This document shows, in pieces, positions 9,489 to 17,702 of a DNA stretch of 64,000 bases (position 1 is the stretch's first letter; each line of letters opens with the position of its first letter). The DNA lies in NCBI RefSeq assembly GCF_041428715.1, contig NZ_CP155572.1, one strand, 5' to 3'. Under the pieces are notes generated by a model. That model did not search any database, was not told the origin of the DNA, and was given only the letters and a program-made list of their open reading frames with translations. The position numbers and the translations under genes are program-made. This stretch comes from Sporomusa malonica (GTDB taxonomy: Bacteria > Bacillota > Negativicutes > Sporomusales > Sporomusaceae).

Positions 9489-11183
9489 TTAAAAATATTT
9501 TACACCCTGCAGCCAAAGCCGGCCATTTTTGTCCGTATCGGACTGGGCGGCAGTGCTGCCTGCCTTCCAGGCATAGTTAGCTTTAACTGCATAGTCACCC
9601 GGCACGCCCCACAGGATGCCCAGACCGGCTCCGGACAGTGACCGGCGGTTATCCTGGTCAGTCGAGTCTTTTTCGATATGAGATACACCGGTATCATAAA
9701 AGCCGACGAGCTGCAGCGTCTGCTTCGATTCTTTGAGTGGTATGTTCCAGTGCAGTTCTCCGGTAAACAGCCAGGCTTCGTCGCCGGAAGCCTCATCAGC
9801 CGGATAAGCCCGCACACCATTGGCCCCTCCTAAAGAAAATCGCTCCGAAGAATCCAGTTTAGTTGAAGCCCATTGCCCACTGAAGGCCGTTTGCAGGAAC
9901 AAACGCTTATTGATTGTCTGCTGCCGGAACAGATTGTAGGCAGTCTTATTCCAGTGGCCGGTCGGCGGCACGCTCGCATTGGACTGAGCTGACAAGCCGC
10001 CGTCATACCATTGGAGGGAATAGGCAGTAACACCACCACCCCCGTAGCTGTCGCGATTGTCACCACTCAGCCCTAGGCTGACGGCATGGGAAGACTTATC
10101 GGTCACACTACTGATTATATCCGTCCGATCACTAAAGGTTTTATGATCATATCCAAACTGCAGGTTCATATTGGATGTGCGTGAACGGAGCAGAGCCCAG
10201 GTCAGGTCGGCGTGTTTGCTGTAGGCAGTGCCGTGGGCCTCAAGATAGGCATAGTCTTCGCCCAGCCAGTAGCGTACTTTGGAATATCCCATATTGAGCG
10301 TCAGTCCGTCTGCCACTGGCAGGCAGTAATTGGCTCCCGTCAGGGAAATGTCCGAATCAGCGCCAGTTACACTTAGACTTAACGTATCCCCGCTATCGGT
10401 CAGATTTTCCACATTGTAGGTAAGCGCACTCTGCACCCGGCCAATGAAGCGGTTGCCCCAGTTATTGACCGTGATGCTGCCATGGGTATCGCCTATTTTG
10501 TCGGTAACTTCCACAATGCAGTCAGCAATACCGGCACTCTTGCCGGGTGTTAAAGTCAGCTTGGCGGCTACGCCGGCAAGGTCGCCTACCAGCAGGGCGA
10601 CGCGCTCCAGTTCTTTGTTGTTGATATAGGCGCCCGGCTGCAGAGCAGCCAATTGTTGTCTGATCGCCTGTTCACTGATGGCACTCTTGTTTTTCAGGAT
10701 GATATCACCATAGCGGCCCACTACCACTGCGATCTCCAGCCTGCCCTGGTCAAATTCCTGCGCCGGCAGGTATGCCTGGGCAACCAGATAGCCGTGATCC
10801 TTGAAGTATTGAGTGACTTTAGCCGCTATTTGGCTGAGTTCGCTGAAGGTCAACTCTTTATGTAACTGTTCTTGATAGAGAGCCGCCAGTTCAGTGGTAG
10901 TAAAGATATCCTGGTTGATGACCGTAATGTCTTCCACCCGGACTTTAAGGCCGCCAGCCTCGCTCAGCGGCGGCCGCAGCGGCTGTTCTTTAACCGTCAA
11001 ATCAGGCCGCTCCTCTTTCGGCAAAAATTTCCCGGTAATCTGCGTGCTGCGCAACACTTGGCCGGCGTCGGGCAGGTCGGGGGCAGGAGCGGCGAAGCAG
11101 GGAGCCACAAGAGTTAATAATAAAGCAGTAGACAGCAGGCAAACTTTGTTGTGTTGAATATGGTGAGTTTTATATAAGTCCAT
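9489..11183 (-). CDS. TpsB1: outer-membrane transporter of the ShlB/FhaC/HecB family
   Basis: About 564 residues. The preferred start is ATG 11183 (AGGAGGG about ten bases upstream); an in-frame ATG at 11222 lacks such a site. A signal peptide ends 'LVAPCFAAPAP'. Two POTRA domains follow ('LKVRVEDITVINQDIF', 'YLVAQAYLPAQEF'), then a 16-strand barrel with the conserved extracellular-loop motif 'FSLGGANGVRAYP' (VRAY in place of VRGY/F) and a C-terminal strand ending in aromatic Phe. TpsB proteins recognise the TPS domain of their partner in the periplasm and pass it through the outer membrane. First gene of the operon, behind the riboswitch leader. Confidence 0.94.
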   Translation of the reverse strand: MDLYKTHHIQHNKVCLLSTALLLTLVAPCFAAPAPDLPDAGQVLRSTQITGKFLPKEERPDLTVKEQPLRPPLSEAGGLKVRVEDITVINQDIFTTTELAALYQEQLHKELTFSELSQIAAKVTQYFKDHGYLVAQAYLPAQEFDQGRLEIAVVVGRYGDIILKNKSAISEQAIRQQLAALQPGAYINNKELERVALLVGDLAGVAAKLTLTPGKSAGIADCIVEVTDKIGDTHGSITVNNWGNRFIGRVQSALTYNVENLTDSGDTLSLSVTGADSDISLTGANYCLPVADGLTLNMGYSKVRYWLGEDYAYLEAHGTAYSKHADLTWALLRSRTSNMNLQFGYDHKTFSDRTDIISSVTDKSSHAVSLGLSGDNRDSYGGGGVTAYSLQWYDGGLSAQSNASVPPTGHWNKTAYNLFRQQTINKRLFLQTAFSGQWASTKLDSSERFSLGGANGVRAYPADEASGDEAWLFTGELHWNIPLKESKQTLQLVGFYDTGVSHIEKDSTDQDNRRSLSGAGLGILWGVPGDYAVKANYAWKAGSTAAQSDTDKNGRLWLQGVKYF

Positions 11184-11288
11184 AATATCCTTCCCTCCTG
11201 TTTGGTATGTTTTCATAGGCATGATCTAGCGATCCTGCGCGTTCTTAGAATGTTGACCGATACAAATCCTCCTTTTTGCTGGGAGTGA

Positions 11289-11336
11289 TAAAAAAAATGC
11301 CAAACTGCATAGCAAAATCACTAATGCAGCTTGGCA
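11289..11336 (-). terminator. intrinsic terminator in the TPS1 leader (riboswitch expression platform)
   Basis: On the minus strand, GCCAAGCTGCAT pairs with ATGCAGTTTGGC and is followed by eight T residues, about 105 bases before the tpsB start. The 5' arm overlaps the 3' end of the aptamer, so ligand-bound aptamer should compete with the terminator. Confidence 0.88.
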
Positions 11337-11410
11337 ATCTTAGATGATAATTCGTTAGACCCATAGCTTTGCGTCCCTGCCTTTCGCCAGGTTTGCCCAA
11401 TATGCCGGCG
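11324..11410 (-). ncRNA. cyclic-di-GMP-I (GEMM) riboswitch aptamer
   Basis: The minus strand carries the GEMM-I core in order: GGGCAAACC (11398..11390), a short stem closed by GAAA (near 11382), GGGACGCAAAGC (11377..11366), then the GGTCTAA-type segment and GATTGCCAAGCTGC closing the aptamer. These are the most conserved blocks of c-di-GMP-I aptamers. Because the aptamer's 3' strand is also the terminator's 5' arm, c-di-GMP binding is expected to prevent termination (ON switch) and raise production of the adhesin. Recognition is by motif; covariation was not computed. Confidence 0.85.
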
Positions 11411-11629
11411 TTAGGAGAGACATGCTAGCATTGCGTCAATAAGAAATTCTCTCATTTCGCCTTGATAATAATTTTCTAAAAATAGGAATAATTAGTAATT
11501 ACGCCATAAATCGCCAGAATCCTGCTTTTTTTTGTTGTAAATTAAATTAATCTCAATTATTTACATATTTATTCTTTATCTCTGGAAACAAAATGCCTCA
11601 TATATAAGTTTTTTGAGTCCGTCTAATGT

Positions 11630-11748
11630 AAGCGTCAAGTAAGATGGTGATTAAAAACAGAGCAAACCTTGATGTATACTAATACTCAAGGCTTGCTCTG
11701 TTTACACTTTGTTTGAATCTCGGAATTCCAAGGAAGATAATTCAAGCC
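11630..11748. repeat. direct repeat copy 2 of 1531..1642
   Basis: Same sequence and orientation as 1531..1642 apart from a 6-7 base insertion in the hairpin loop and scattered substitutions. The 11412-11629 stretch before it is AT-rich and I see no gene there; it should contain the TPS1 promoter. Confidence 0.85.
11654..11703 (-). terminator. hairpin terminator within repeat copy 2
   Basis: The arms of the repeat hairpin (AACAGAGCAAGCCTTGAG and complement) are followed on the minus strand by TTTTTAAT. It lies just after the stop of the gene remnant at 11748..11888. Confidence 0.6.
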
Positions 11749-11888
11749 TAGATCTCTACTTCTAACCTAAAATTCGGTTTGAAGTACATTATCACTGTTT
11801 TGTTAGGCTCTCTCCTATGAATAAATAATTTTTTACCATCTGACTCTAATTTTTCAACTGCTCTCACATTAATATCAAAAATCGGGAG
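11748..11888 (-). pseudogene. 3' remnant of an unidentified gene cut by the REP/RAYT element
   Basis: An open minus-strand frame with no start reads about 45 residues ('PIFDINVRAVEKLESDGKK', 'LFIHRREPNKTVIMYFKPN', 'FRLEVEI') and stops with TAG at 11750..11748. Its upstream end coincides with the REP-rich edge of the first RAYT element. Residue usage looks genuinely coding. It could be the tail of another toxin or immunity gene; I do not recognise the family. Confidence 0.45.
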
Positions 11889-11900
11889 AGGACAAGGGAG

Positions 11901-12772
11901 GACAAGGTGACGGTTCTTTTGTCTAACCTCGCAACATCTTATTTATTTTATCCTTATTCAAACCTGTAATTGCTGCTATCTGACGTATTGATAGATTGGT
12001 CTTATCTCTAAAAATTCTAATAACCTCTTCCATTATTTGGGCATTATTATCTCTTTTTTCTTCCATTAAGCTATTCATCATTTCTCTAAATAGATTTTTG
12101 GCGTCCTCCTCATCCATTTTTTCGACTTCTTCAATATCTATAAATTCATCAGTACATTCCTGATTTACATATTCATTAAATTGCCTTTTGGCTGTTTGAC
12201 GGTCTTCAGAAAAAAGTCCAAGAACCATTTTTGTATCCACTATTTTTTGATAGTAATGGTTCTCTTGCATATATCCAGCGTAGCTGCTCCATTTGTATTC
12301 TCCTACAGTTTTAGTTATTCCAGCTTTTACGGGATTTTGGTGGATATATTTGATTAATGCCAGTATGTATCGTTCTTCTTCTATTCCTTCACTTTTGAAC
12401 CGATCTTGAAATAAATGCCCTATCTTTTTGTACTTTTTATTAAAATAATGGACATAGCTAATATTTATCCGTTTCATGATATTAGCTATGTTCACTTCAC
12501 CTTCCTGCAACATTAGATGGACATGATTATCCATCAGACAAAATGCATGCAGTAAATATATATTTTCTTGTTTTTTTTGATATAGGATTTCGATAAAGTT
12601 CTGCTTATCTTCCTCATCCAGAAAAATATTCTTCCTGTCATTCCCTCGAATCATAACATGGTAATACCCGCTATTGCTCTTTTTCCGCTGCTGTCTTGGC
12701 ATTTTTTCACCCTCTTCTTCAGCATATCTGTAATTGAAGTTTTCGCCAAGACAAAGGAACCGTCACTTTGTC
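11901..12772 (-). mobile_element. REP/RAYT element copy 1
   Basis: A transposase gene bounded by inverted copies of a 23-bp palindrome (11901..11923 and 12750..12772): arms GACAAAG/CTTTGTC with GAACCGTCA between. Essentially the same 0.87-kb unit occurs at 16828..17699 and 34550..35420. Each copy sits exactly at a joint between haemagglutinin or toxin fragments. Confidence 0.8.
11923..12702 (-). CDS. REP-associated tyrosine transposase (RAYT, Y1_Tnp family), copy 1
   Basis: 259 residues. N-terminal 'YYHVMIRGNDRKNIF', the HUH motif 'DNHVHLML' near residue 57-64 that binds the catalytic metal, then 'RFKSEGIEEERYILALIKYIHQNPVKAG' and 'YKWSSYAGY' with the probable catalytic tyrosine. The C-terminal helix-turn-helix ('LSIRQIAAITGLNKDKINKML') probably reads the palindrome. 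RAYTs nick single-stranded REP sequences through a 5'-phosphotyrosine and are often credited with spreading REPs. Its stop codon lies in the left palindrome. Intact and probably functional. Confidence 0.93.
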   Translation of the reverse strand: MPRQQRKKSNSGYYHVMIRGNDRKNIFLDEEDKQNFIEILYQKKQENIYLLHAFCLMDNHVHLMLQEGEVNIANIMKRINISYVHYFNKKYKKIGHLFQDRFKSEGIEEERYILALIKYIHQNPVKAGITKTVGEYKWSSYAGYMQENHYYQKIVDTKMVLGLFSEDRQTAKRQFNEYVNQECTDEFIDIEEVEKMDEEDAKNLFREMMNSLMEEKRDNNAQIMEEVIRIFRDKTNLSIRQIAAITGLNKDKINKMLRG

Positions 12773-12862
12773 TTCTGCTTTGTCTTCTGCTTTGTCTTCT
12801 GCTTTGTCTTCTGCTTTGTCTTCTGCTTTGTCTTCTGCTTTGTCTTCTGCTTTGTCTTTTTT
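12767..12862. repeat. 12-bp tandem repeat, seven full copies
   Basis: The unit TTTGTCTTCTGC is repeated seven times without error, plus a partial eighth. The array begins inside the right-hand palindrome of RAYT copy 1, so it appears to have grown from the palindrome's end and flank (CTTTGTCTTCTGC). The same flank at RAYT copy 2 (17694..17706) is a single unit. Confidence 0.95.
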
Positions 12863-12947
12863 GGACGCAATGGATATGTTGGACATTATGGTAAACGGTA
12901 AAAGGTTGAAAGATATTTCAGACTTACCTCTTGATTTAGCAGTTTAA
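12861..12947 (+). pseudogene. short 3' coding fragment
   Basis: Immediately after the tandem repeat, a plus-strand frame reads 28 residues ('LDAMDMLDIMVNGKRLKDI' then 'SDLPLDLAV') and stops at TAA 12947. It is followed after 25 bases by a strong terminator, as expected for a real gene end. The rest of the gene is missing. Family not recognised. Confidence 0.4.
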
Positions 12948-12971
12948 CAATTCGTGTCACAACCTCAAAGC

Positions 12972-13018
12972 AAAATCCGCCGTTATTCCGATGATTATGG
13001 AATAAGGCGGATTTTGTT
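12972..13018 (+). terminator. intrinsic terminator
   Basis: AAAATCCGCC-g-TTATTCC pairs with GGAATAA-GGCGGATTTT, followed by GTTTT. It fits the end of the fragment at 12861..12947. Confidence 0.8.
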
Positions 13019-13086
13019 TTATTATTATACCCTTTGTAGTGGTGAGTGCTGATGAATAAACGACCTTACGATTTTCCGGAAAAAGA

Positions 13087-13119
13087 GAGGTCAGCGGATT
13101 TTTACGTCCGTTGGACCTC
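13087..13119 (-). terminator. cassette-tail terminator, copy 1
   Basis: GAGGTC(c)aACGGA pairs with TCCGCTGACCTC around a CGTAAAAA loop, followed on the minus strand by TCTTTTTC. This hairpin recurs at 16177, 27708, 32468 and 37107, each time downstream of an immunity gene or cassette tail. Confidence 0.85.
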
Positions 13120-13157
13120 GCTTTTATGAGTTTTACTTATTTTGCAACAATTTATGA

Positions 13158-13412
13158 CTATAAGATGTAGAATCCTTCATCAGGTATCACGCCACCATTA
13201 AATAGTTCTTCGAGTTTTTTTCCACCTATGCATATCGTTTCTACCAATTCGTGAGGATTCTTATAATATTCACTTATTCGCTTATTATCAGCTACAAAAA
13301 ACCACCCCTCAGAAAAGTGAACAATTCCATATGAAGCTTCATTATATTTGAACTCTATCTCTCGTCCTTCTCCTAAATCCTCTAATAGCAACTTATAATC
13401 ATAGTTCTTCAT
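13158..13412 (-). CDS. probable immunity protein of the type-24-like toxin
   Basis: 84 residues from ATG 13412, which begins one base after the toxin's stop codon with AAGGGGAG upstream. An in-frame ATG at 13481 would overlap the toxin gene and is less likely. The protein is acidic and beta-rich ('REIEFKYNEASYGIVHF', 'GWFFVADNKRI', 'GGKKLEELFNGG'). Tiny acidic proteins directly behind a CdiA-CT are the usual cognate immunity proteins, which neutralise the toxin in the cytoplasm of siblings. I cannot name the Imm family. The cassette-tail terminator follows. Confidence 0.7.
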   Translation of the reverse strand: MKNYDYKLLLEDLGEGREIEFKYNEASYGIVHFSEGWFFVADNKRISEYYKNPHELVETICIGGKKLEELFNGGVIPDEGFYIL

Positions 13413-13413
13413 A

Positions 13414-15974
13414 CTACTCTGGATCTCCCCTTCCATCTTCTCCCCACTTATGTTTATGTGGGAATGTATGAGTTCCATCATCAGAATGGTTATAATCTAC
13501 ATCCCAATCAGCATTACCATCCTTATCGTAATATCTTCTTTGTTTAACACTTCCGTCAGGATTAAGAAGATCTACAGACGAATTAGGTTCTCCTGTTTTT
13601 GGCAAACTACGTCTTTCACTTACAGTATGCTTATTTGTCGGCAAGCTGTTATCTATTGCGTCTTCATACGTTGAGCTTGTAATGTACTGTTGATACTTAT
13701 TACTTACCCATGAGTGTGTTTCATCAATCCAAGTGCCTATAACTTTACCAGTCGCATCAACTAACTTTTTGCCTTCAGGCGTTGCTAAAACAGTAGCGGC
13801 AACTAAAACTTCGACTCCTTCTATTACAACAGGCACTGCCACAAGGAAATTATTCTTCGTACCACTAACTGCAGTTGAAACTCCCGTCTGAGCATTACCA
13901 CCAACAGTTTTTGCCGCTGCTGCGCCTACAAGTGCACTAGCCCATTGATGTAAGGCAGGATCTTTTATTTTAGCTAGCTCACCTTGGATAGCTTCGTTGA
14001 CACCAGCACCAACAGCACCGGAACCAAAACTCCCTCCACCCATTTGAGCCATAAGACCACCTACTAAAGCATGAAGAGCAGTTTTTTCCGGTCCTCCTTC
14101 TACCCAAGCATTAGCAACACTTAATTTATGAATTTCTTCATACGCTACTTCGCCAAATACTTTAGCTAATTCCTGTTTTTCCTGAACCGTCTTTTTATCA
14201 AATATCTTTCCTAAAGCATTTACTGCTCCTTCTGGGTCACGACTTAATCCACTTAAATCCTGATTCGGATTACTCCGTACTTCGATAGTTCCTGGAGATA
14301 TTGCTGATTTTGTAGTACTGCTATCTTCTCCAGAAGCTGTCACACCAATGTTTGGAGTTAAACCTTGATCCTTTTTAGCTACATCATTACCGTTAGCGTC
14401 CTTACCTGCTGCGTAGCCAACTCCAACGCTATTTGCTTGATACTTGGCTCTGTTCTCTAGATTCGAGAAGGTTATGGTGCCGGTTTTTAAAGCATTCTTT
14501 ACTGCTGGAGCCTCACTGCTAATAACCGCACCCGTAAGGTCAGTATTCTTCTCTACCGTGATGTCAAAACCATCTTTTCCGGCGTAGATACCAGCCTGTT
14601 CAACAACGCTGTTGTATTCGGAGTTGGTTTTGCCTGCGCTGACAGAACCATGAGTGCCGCTAATTTTATCGGTTCCAAAACCAAAGCCCGCACTCTGATT
14701 CTTCGATGTGAAGATATCTCTGTCCTGCTGACTGACAATATTTAGATTGCCACCTATATCGGCCACAACTTTTTCGCCTTTGACCTGGGAGCCAATAATA
14801 TTGGTATCGTTTCCAGACTTTAGTGTCGCTGTGCCGCTAGCATTGACTACACTTTCAGTATAGGTACCGATTGTTTCATTTTCCTTACCTTTGCTAGAGC
14901 TGGCACTACCGGTCAATCCGCCAAAAGAACCCTTCAAGCCGAAAGAAGCTCCTATAGAGGAAGAAGACGAATTGGTTTTGCTATTGGTCTGTTCTTTGTT
15001 TTGAGCTGACTCGATGTTGAGGTCTTTTGCCGCATCGAGAGTGACATCGGTAGCATTGACGCTCGTCGCCTTTAGGTTCACATTGCCTTCGGTGGCTTTG
15101 ATGGTGACATTGCCGCCGGCGGTAATGTTGGACGTGTTTACGGTCTCAACATGGGTATTTTGCTCGACAGTCATTTTACTACTGCCAAGGCTCACGTTGA
15201 TGGACAGGCCATCTTTAAAGTTACCTTCCAGTTGATCCCCAAGTTTCTTTAAGTCCTGTTGTGCCTTGAAACCGTAGAGGGCTTTGAGGCGTTCATCCTC
15301 AACCTCACCCGCCCGGCCTACATTTCCCACGAGGCTCGTTCCGGCATCTATAACCCCGCCACCTAATGAAACGCTGAGGCCACTTTGTTTAAATTCGTAT
15401 TTGTATTGACTATCGTAGGTATTGATTGTGTTATCAATGGTGACATCTTTGCCGGTAATGTTGATGTCTTTACCACTGGCAAAAGTACTGCCTGCGCTGT
15501 TTACTTTGTTACCTGCCGTGATTGAGACATTGCCATTGATTGAGCCTATGGTGCTGCCTATTTCGCCTTTGACTTGCTCATTCAGCTTTGTCGTTTCCGT
15601 CTGCTTACCGATTGTGAAGCCGAGGCCGCCACCACTAAAGAGACCGGATTTTTTCACGCGTTTGTAATGTTCATCTTCTCCTGTTTCCTGAGCAGAAATA
15701 ATGTTCACGTTATTATCAGCATGGAGCGTTACATCGTTTGTGGCAACAACGTTACTTCCTTTAACTGTAAGGTCTTTACCTGAATTAATATCTACCGAGT
15801 CACCTGAAATTGTGCTGCCCTTGACCTCGTTGACTAAGGAATAGTCTAGTTTATCTGTAGTTTTAGATGACAAGAATCCACTTTTTTTCTTATGGGTTTG
15901 CACGAGTGACTCATGTTTTTCTTTGACTTCTTGGATAGTAACATCATTATCCGCGTCAATTAAAATCTTACCAA
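13414..15974 (-). pseudogene. orphan CdiA C-terminal cassette 1 (type-24-like toxin)
   Basis: 5'-truncated tpsA, about 850 codons open from 15974; the first usable start codon is GTG 15903. No TPS domain or signal peptide. The order is FHA repeats ('SGKDLTVKGSNVVATNDV'), a VENN-like pre-toxin region ('LGKIFDKKTVQEKQELAKVFGEV' to 'GAGVNEAIQGELAKI'), then the boundary 'SGTKNN' near 13850. The variable C-terminus has a hydrophobic stretch and a His-rich end ('RRYYDKDGNADWDVDYNHS', 'GTHTFPHKHKW') resembling polymorphic toxin type 24, a predicted RNase; that assignment is from memory of the family. DNA is nearly identical to the parent gene up to the pre-toxin. It probably acts as a donor for recombination with the parent or is silent. 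Confidence 0.75.
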
Positions 15975-15997
15975 GACAAAGGAACCGTCACTTTGTC
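15975..15997. repeat. REP-like palindrome at the 5' edge of cassette 1
   Basis: Arms GACAAAG/CTTTGTC with GAACCGTCA between. The tpsA reading frame is cut here right after CTTACC (plus-strand reading); the same joint occurs at 32244/32245. Confidence 0.9.
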
Positions 15998-16176
15998 TCT
16001 TCCTTTCTCGACATCGGTAAAGGTTTTTCGATTATTCGTTTTCATCTTTCAATCCCTCCTGAGATTATTATCTCAGGGCTAGTGCGTGAGCACTATGTGG
16101 GGACTGGTTGACGCTTACCTTTCTTTGTCTCTTTTCTTTGTCTCTTTCCTTTGTCTCTTTCGACTTTCCAGAAAGA
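15998..16176. other. inter-cassette spacer with REP debris and a short leader-like ORF
   Basis: It holds repeated TTTGTCTC motifs derived from the palindrome arm (16130-16165) and a hairpin CCTGAGAT/ATCTCAGG (16057-16077). A minus-strand ATG at 16045 has a perfect AGGAGGG eight bases ahead and would read 25 residues into the palindrome (MKTNNRKTFTDVEKG...). It looks like a gene start whose body was replaced when the REP arrived. Confidence 0.45.
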
Positions 16177-16217
16177 AAGAGAGGCCAGCGGATTATTACG
16201 TCCGTTGACCTCTCTTT
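16177..16217 (-). terminator. cassette-tail terminator, copy 2
   Basis: AAAGAGAGGTCAACGGA pairs with TCCGCTGGCCTCTCTTT. It lies 45 bases after the immunity gene at 16263..16568 and is of the same family as the hairpin at 13087. Confidence 0.8.
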
Positions 16218-16262
16218 AATTACTTGTAGTTTTTATACAGTTTGTCGTTATTCACAATGCTT

Positions 16263-16568
16263 TTATTCGTTACATTGTAGACACTTTAACTTATTTGCTT
16301 TTATGCACCATCCATATTTTGTATAGTCTATTAATTTATTACAATTATCGCATCTCTTCGGCCATCCATTTTCTCGCCAATCAGCTATAATCTCTAACCC
16401 AGCACCGTGAGCAAAAGCTGTCCACTCATACTTGTTCATGCACAATTCATCTTGTAGATACGCCTCAACTTTACGCTCATCACATTTTTCCATTATTTCA
16501 TCATAAATTTGATACGCATCGTCCACACTTATTTCGCCATTAATAAGCTTGTCTAAAATATCAATCAT
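16263..16568 (-). CDS. probable immunity protein of the colicin-E3-like toxin
   Basis: 101 residues. The N-terminal half is helical ('MIDILDKLINGEISVDDAYQI'), with a central 'MNKYEWTAFAHGAGLEIIADWRENGWP' and a C-terminal zinc-ribbon-like part with two CxxC pairs ('CDNC', 'CLQC'). The ATG overlaps the toxin remnant's stop as ATGA, a translational coupling typical of toxin/immunity pairs. It is unlike the classical cloacin/colicin E3 immunity protein, so the pairing rests on position. It is still intact although its toxin is truncated, as expected if loss of immunity is costly. Confidence 0.7.
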   Translation of the reverse strand: MIDILDKLINGEISVDDAYQIYDEIMEKCDERKVEAYLQDELCMNKYEWTAFAHGAGLEIIADWRENGWPKRCDNCNKLIDYTKYGWCIKANKLKCLQCNE

Positions 16569-16827
16569 ATATCAATTTTCCGCCCTTCTACTTTGGATTT
16601 ATACATTTCACCCGTTTCTGGATTCATAGAACCTAAATGCCTTCCTTTATTATCATATACTTCTATGTCGTTATGGGTGTGGTCCCACTCGTAGTAACGC
16701 TTATCCCTTCCAAATCCAGCTGATTTCCTATCCGTACCTCTAACGCTATCAAAGCTTTTCCATACTACACTTTCTTGTTTTTGGACATTGAAGATTCGCA
16801 GTGAACCACGCTCGTTGTTTAATGGAG
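16565..16827 (-). pseudogene. remnant of a colicin-E3-like ribonuclease toxin domain
   Basis: An open frame without start reads about 86 residues ending 'KVEGRKIDI'. The segment 'RYYEWDHTHNDIEVYDNKG' followed by 'RHLGSMNPETGEMYK' matches the cytotoxic RNase domain of colicin E3 and cloacin ('YEWDSQHGELE', then 'GxFDPxTGxQ'). The catalytic Asp, His and Glu of E3 align with D, H and E in WDHTHNDIE. E3-type enzymes cut 16S rRNA at the decoding site. The 5' end is cut by the palindrome of RAYT copy 2 at 16828, so no secretion or pre-toxin part remains. Too short to appear in ordinary gene calls. Confidence 0.75.
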
Positions 16828-17699
16828 GACAAGGTGACGGTTCTTTTGTCTAACCTCGCAACATCTTATTTATTTTATCCTTATTCAAACATGTAATTGC
16901 TGCTATCTGACGTATTGATAGATTGGTCTTATCTCTAAAAATTCTAATAACCTCTTCCATTATTTGGGCATTATTATCTCTTTTTTCTTCCATTAAGCTA
17001 TTCATCATTTCTCTAAATAGATTTTTGGCGTCCTCCTCATCCATTTTTTCGACTTCTTCAATATCTATAAATTCATCAGTACATTCCTGATTTACATATT
17101 CATTAAATTGCCTTTTGGCTGTTTGACGGTCTTCAGAAAAAAGTCCAAGAACCATTTTTGTATCCACTATTTTTTGATAGTAATGGTTCTCTTGCATATA
17201 TCCAGCGTAGCTGCTCCATTTGTATTCTCCTACAGTTTTAGTTATTCCAGCTTTTACGGGATTTTGGTGGATATATTTGATTAATGCCAGTATGTATCGT
17301 TCTTCTTCTATTCCTTCACTTTTGAACCGATCTTGAAATAAATGCCCTATCTTTTTGTACTTTTTATTAAAATAATGGACATAGCTAATATTTATCCGTT
17401 TCATGATATTAGCTATGTTCACTTCACCTTCCTGCAACATTAGATGGACATGATTATCCATCAGACAAAATGCATGCAGTAAATATATATTTTCTTGTTT
17501 TTTTTGATATAGGATTTCGATAAAGTTCTGCTTATCTTCCTCATCCAGAAAAATATTCTTCCTGTCATTCCCTCGAATCATAACATGGTAATACCCGCTA
17601 TTGCTCTTTTTCCGCTGCTGTCTTGGCATTTTTTCACCCTCTTCTTCAGCATATCTGTAATTGAAGTTTTCGCCAAGACAAAGGAACCGTCACTTTGTC
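16828..17699 (-). mobile_element. REP/RAYT element copy 2
   Basis: Bounded by palindromes 16828..16850 and 17677..17699. On the left is the colicin-E3-like remnant, on the right an internal tpsA fragment; the two are not continuous with each other in the parent gene. Confidence 0.8.
16850..17629 (-). CDS. RAYT transposase, copy 2
   Basis: 259 residues, identical to copy 1 except Gly to Cys in the C-terminal helix-turn-helix ('AAITCLNKDKI'). The HUH motif 'NHVHLM' and the tyrosine region are intact. Near-identity of the three copies indicates recent spread or gene conversion within the locus. Confidence 0.93.
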   Translation of the reverse strand: MPRQQRKKSNSGYYHVMIRGNDRKNIFLDEEDKQNFIEILYQKKQENIYLLHAFCLMDNHVHLMLQEGEVNIANIMKRINISYVHYFNKKYKKIGHLFQDRFKSEGIEEERYILALIKYIHQNPVKAGITKTVGEYKWSSYAGYMQENHYYQKIVDTKMVLGLFSEDRQTAKRQFNEYVNQECTDEFIDIEEVEKMDEEDAKNLFREMMNSLMEEKRDNNAQIMEEVIRIFRDKTNLSIRQIAAITCLNKDKINKMLRG

Positions 17700-17702
17700 T
17701 TC

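Noticed and set aside
12767..12862. Possible CRISPR array
   Set aside because: Units are 12 bp, contiguous and without spacers; no cas genes in the window. It is a simple tandem repeat.
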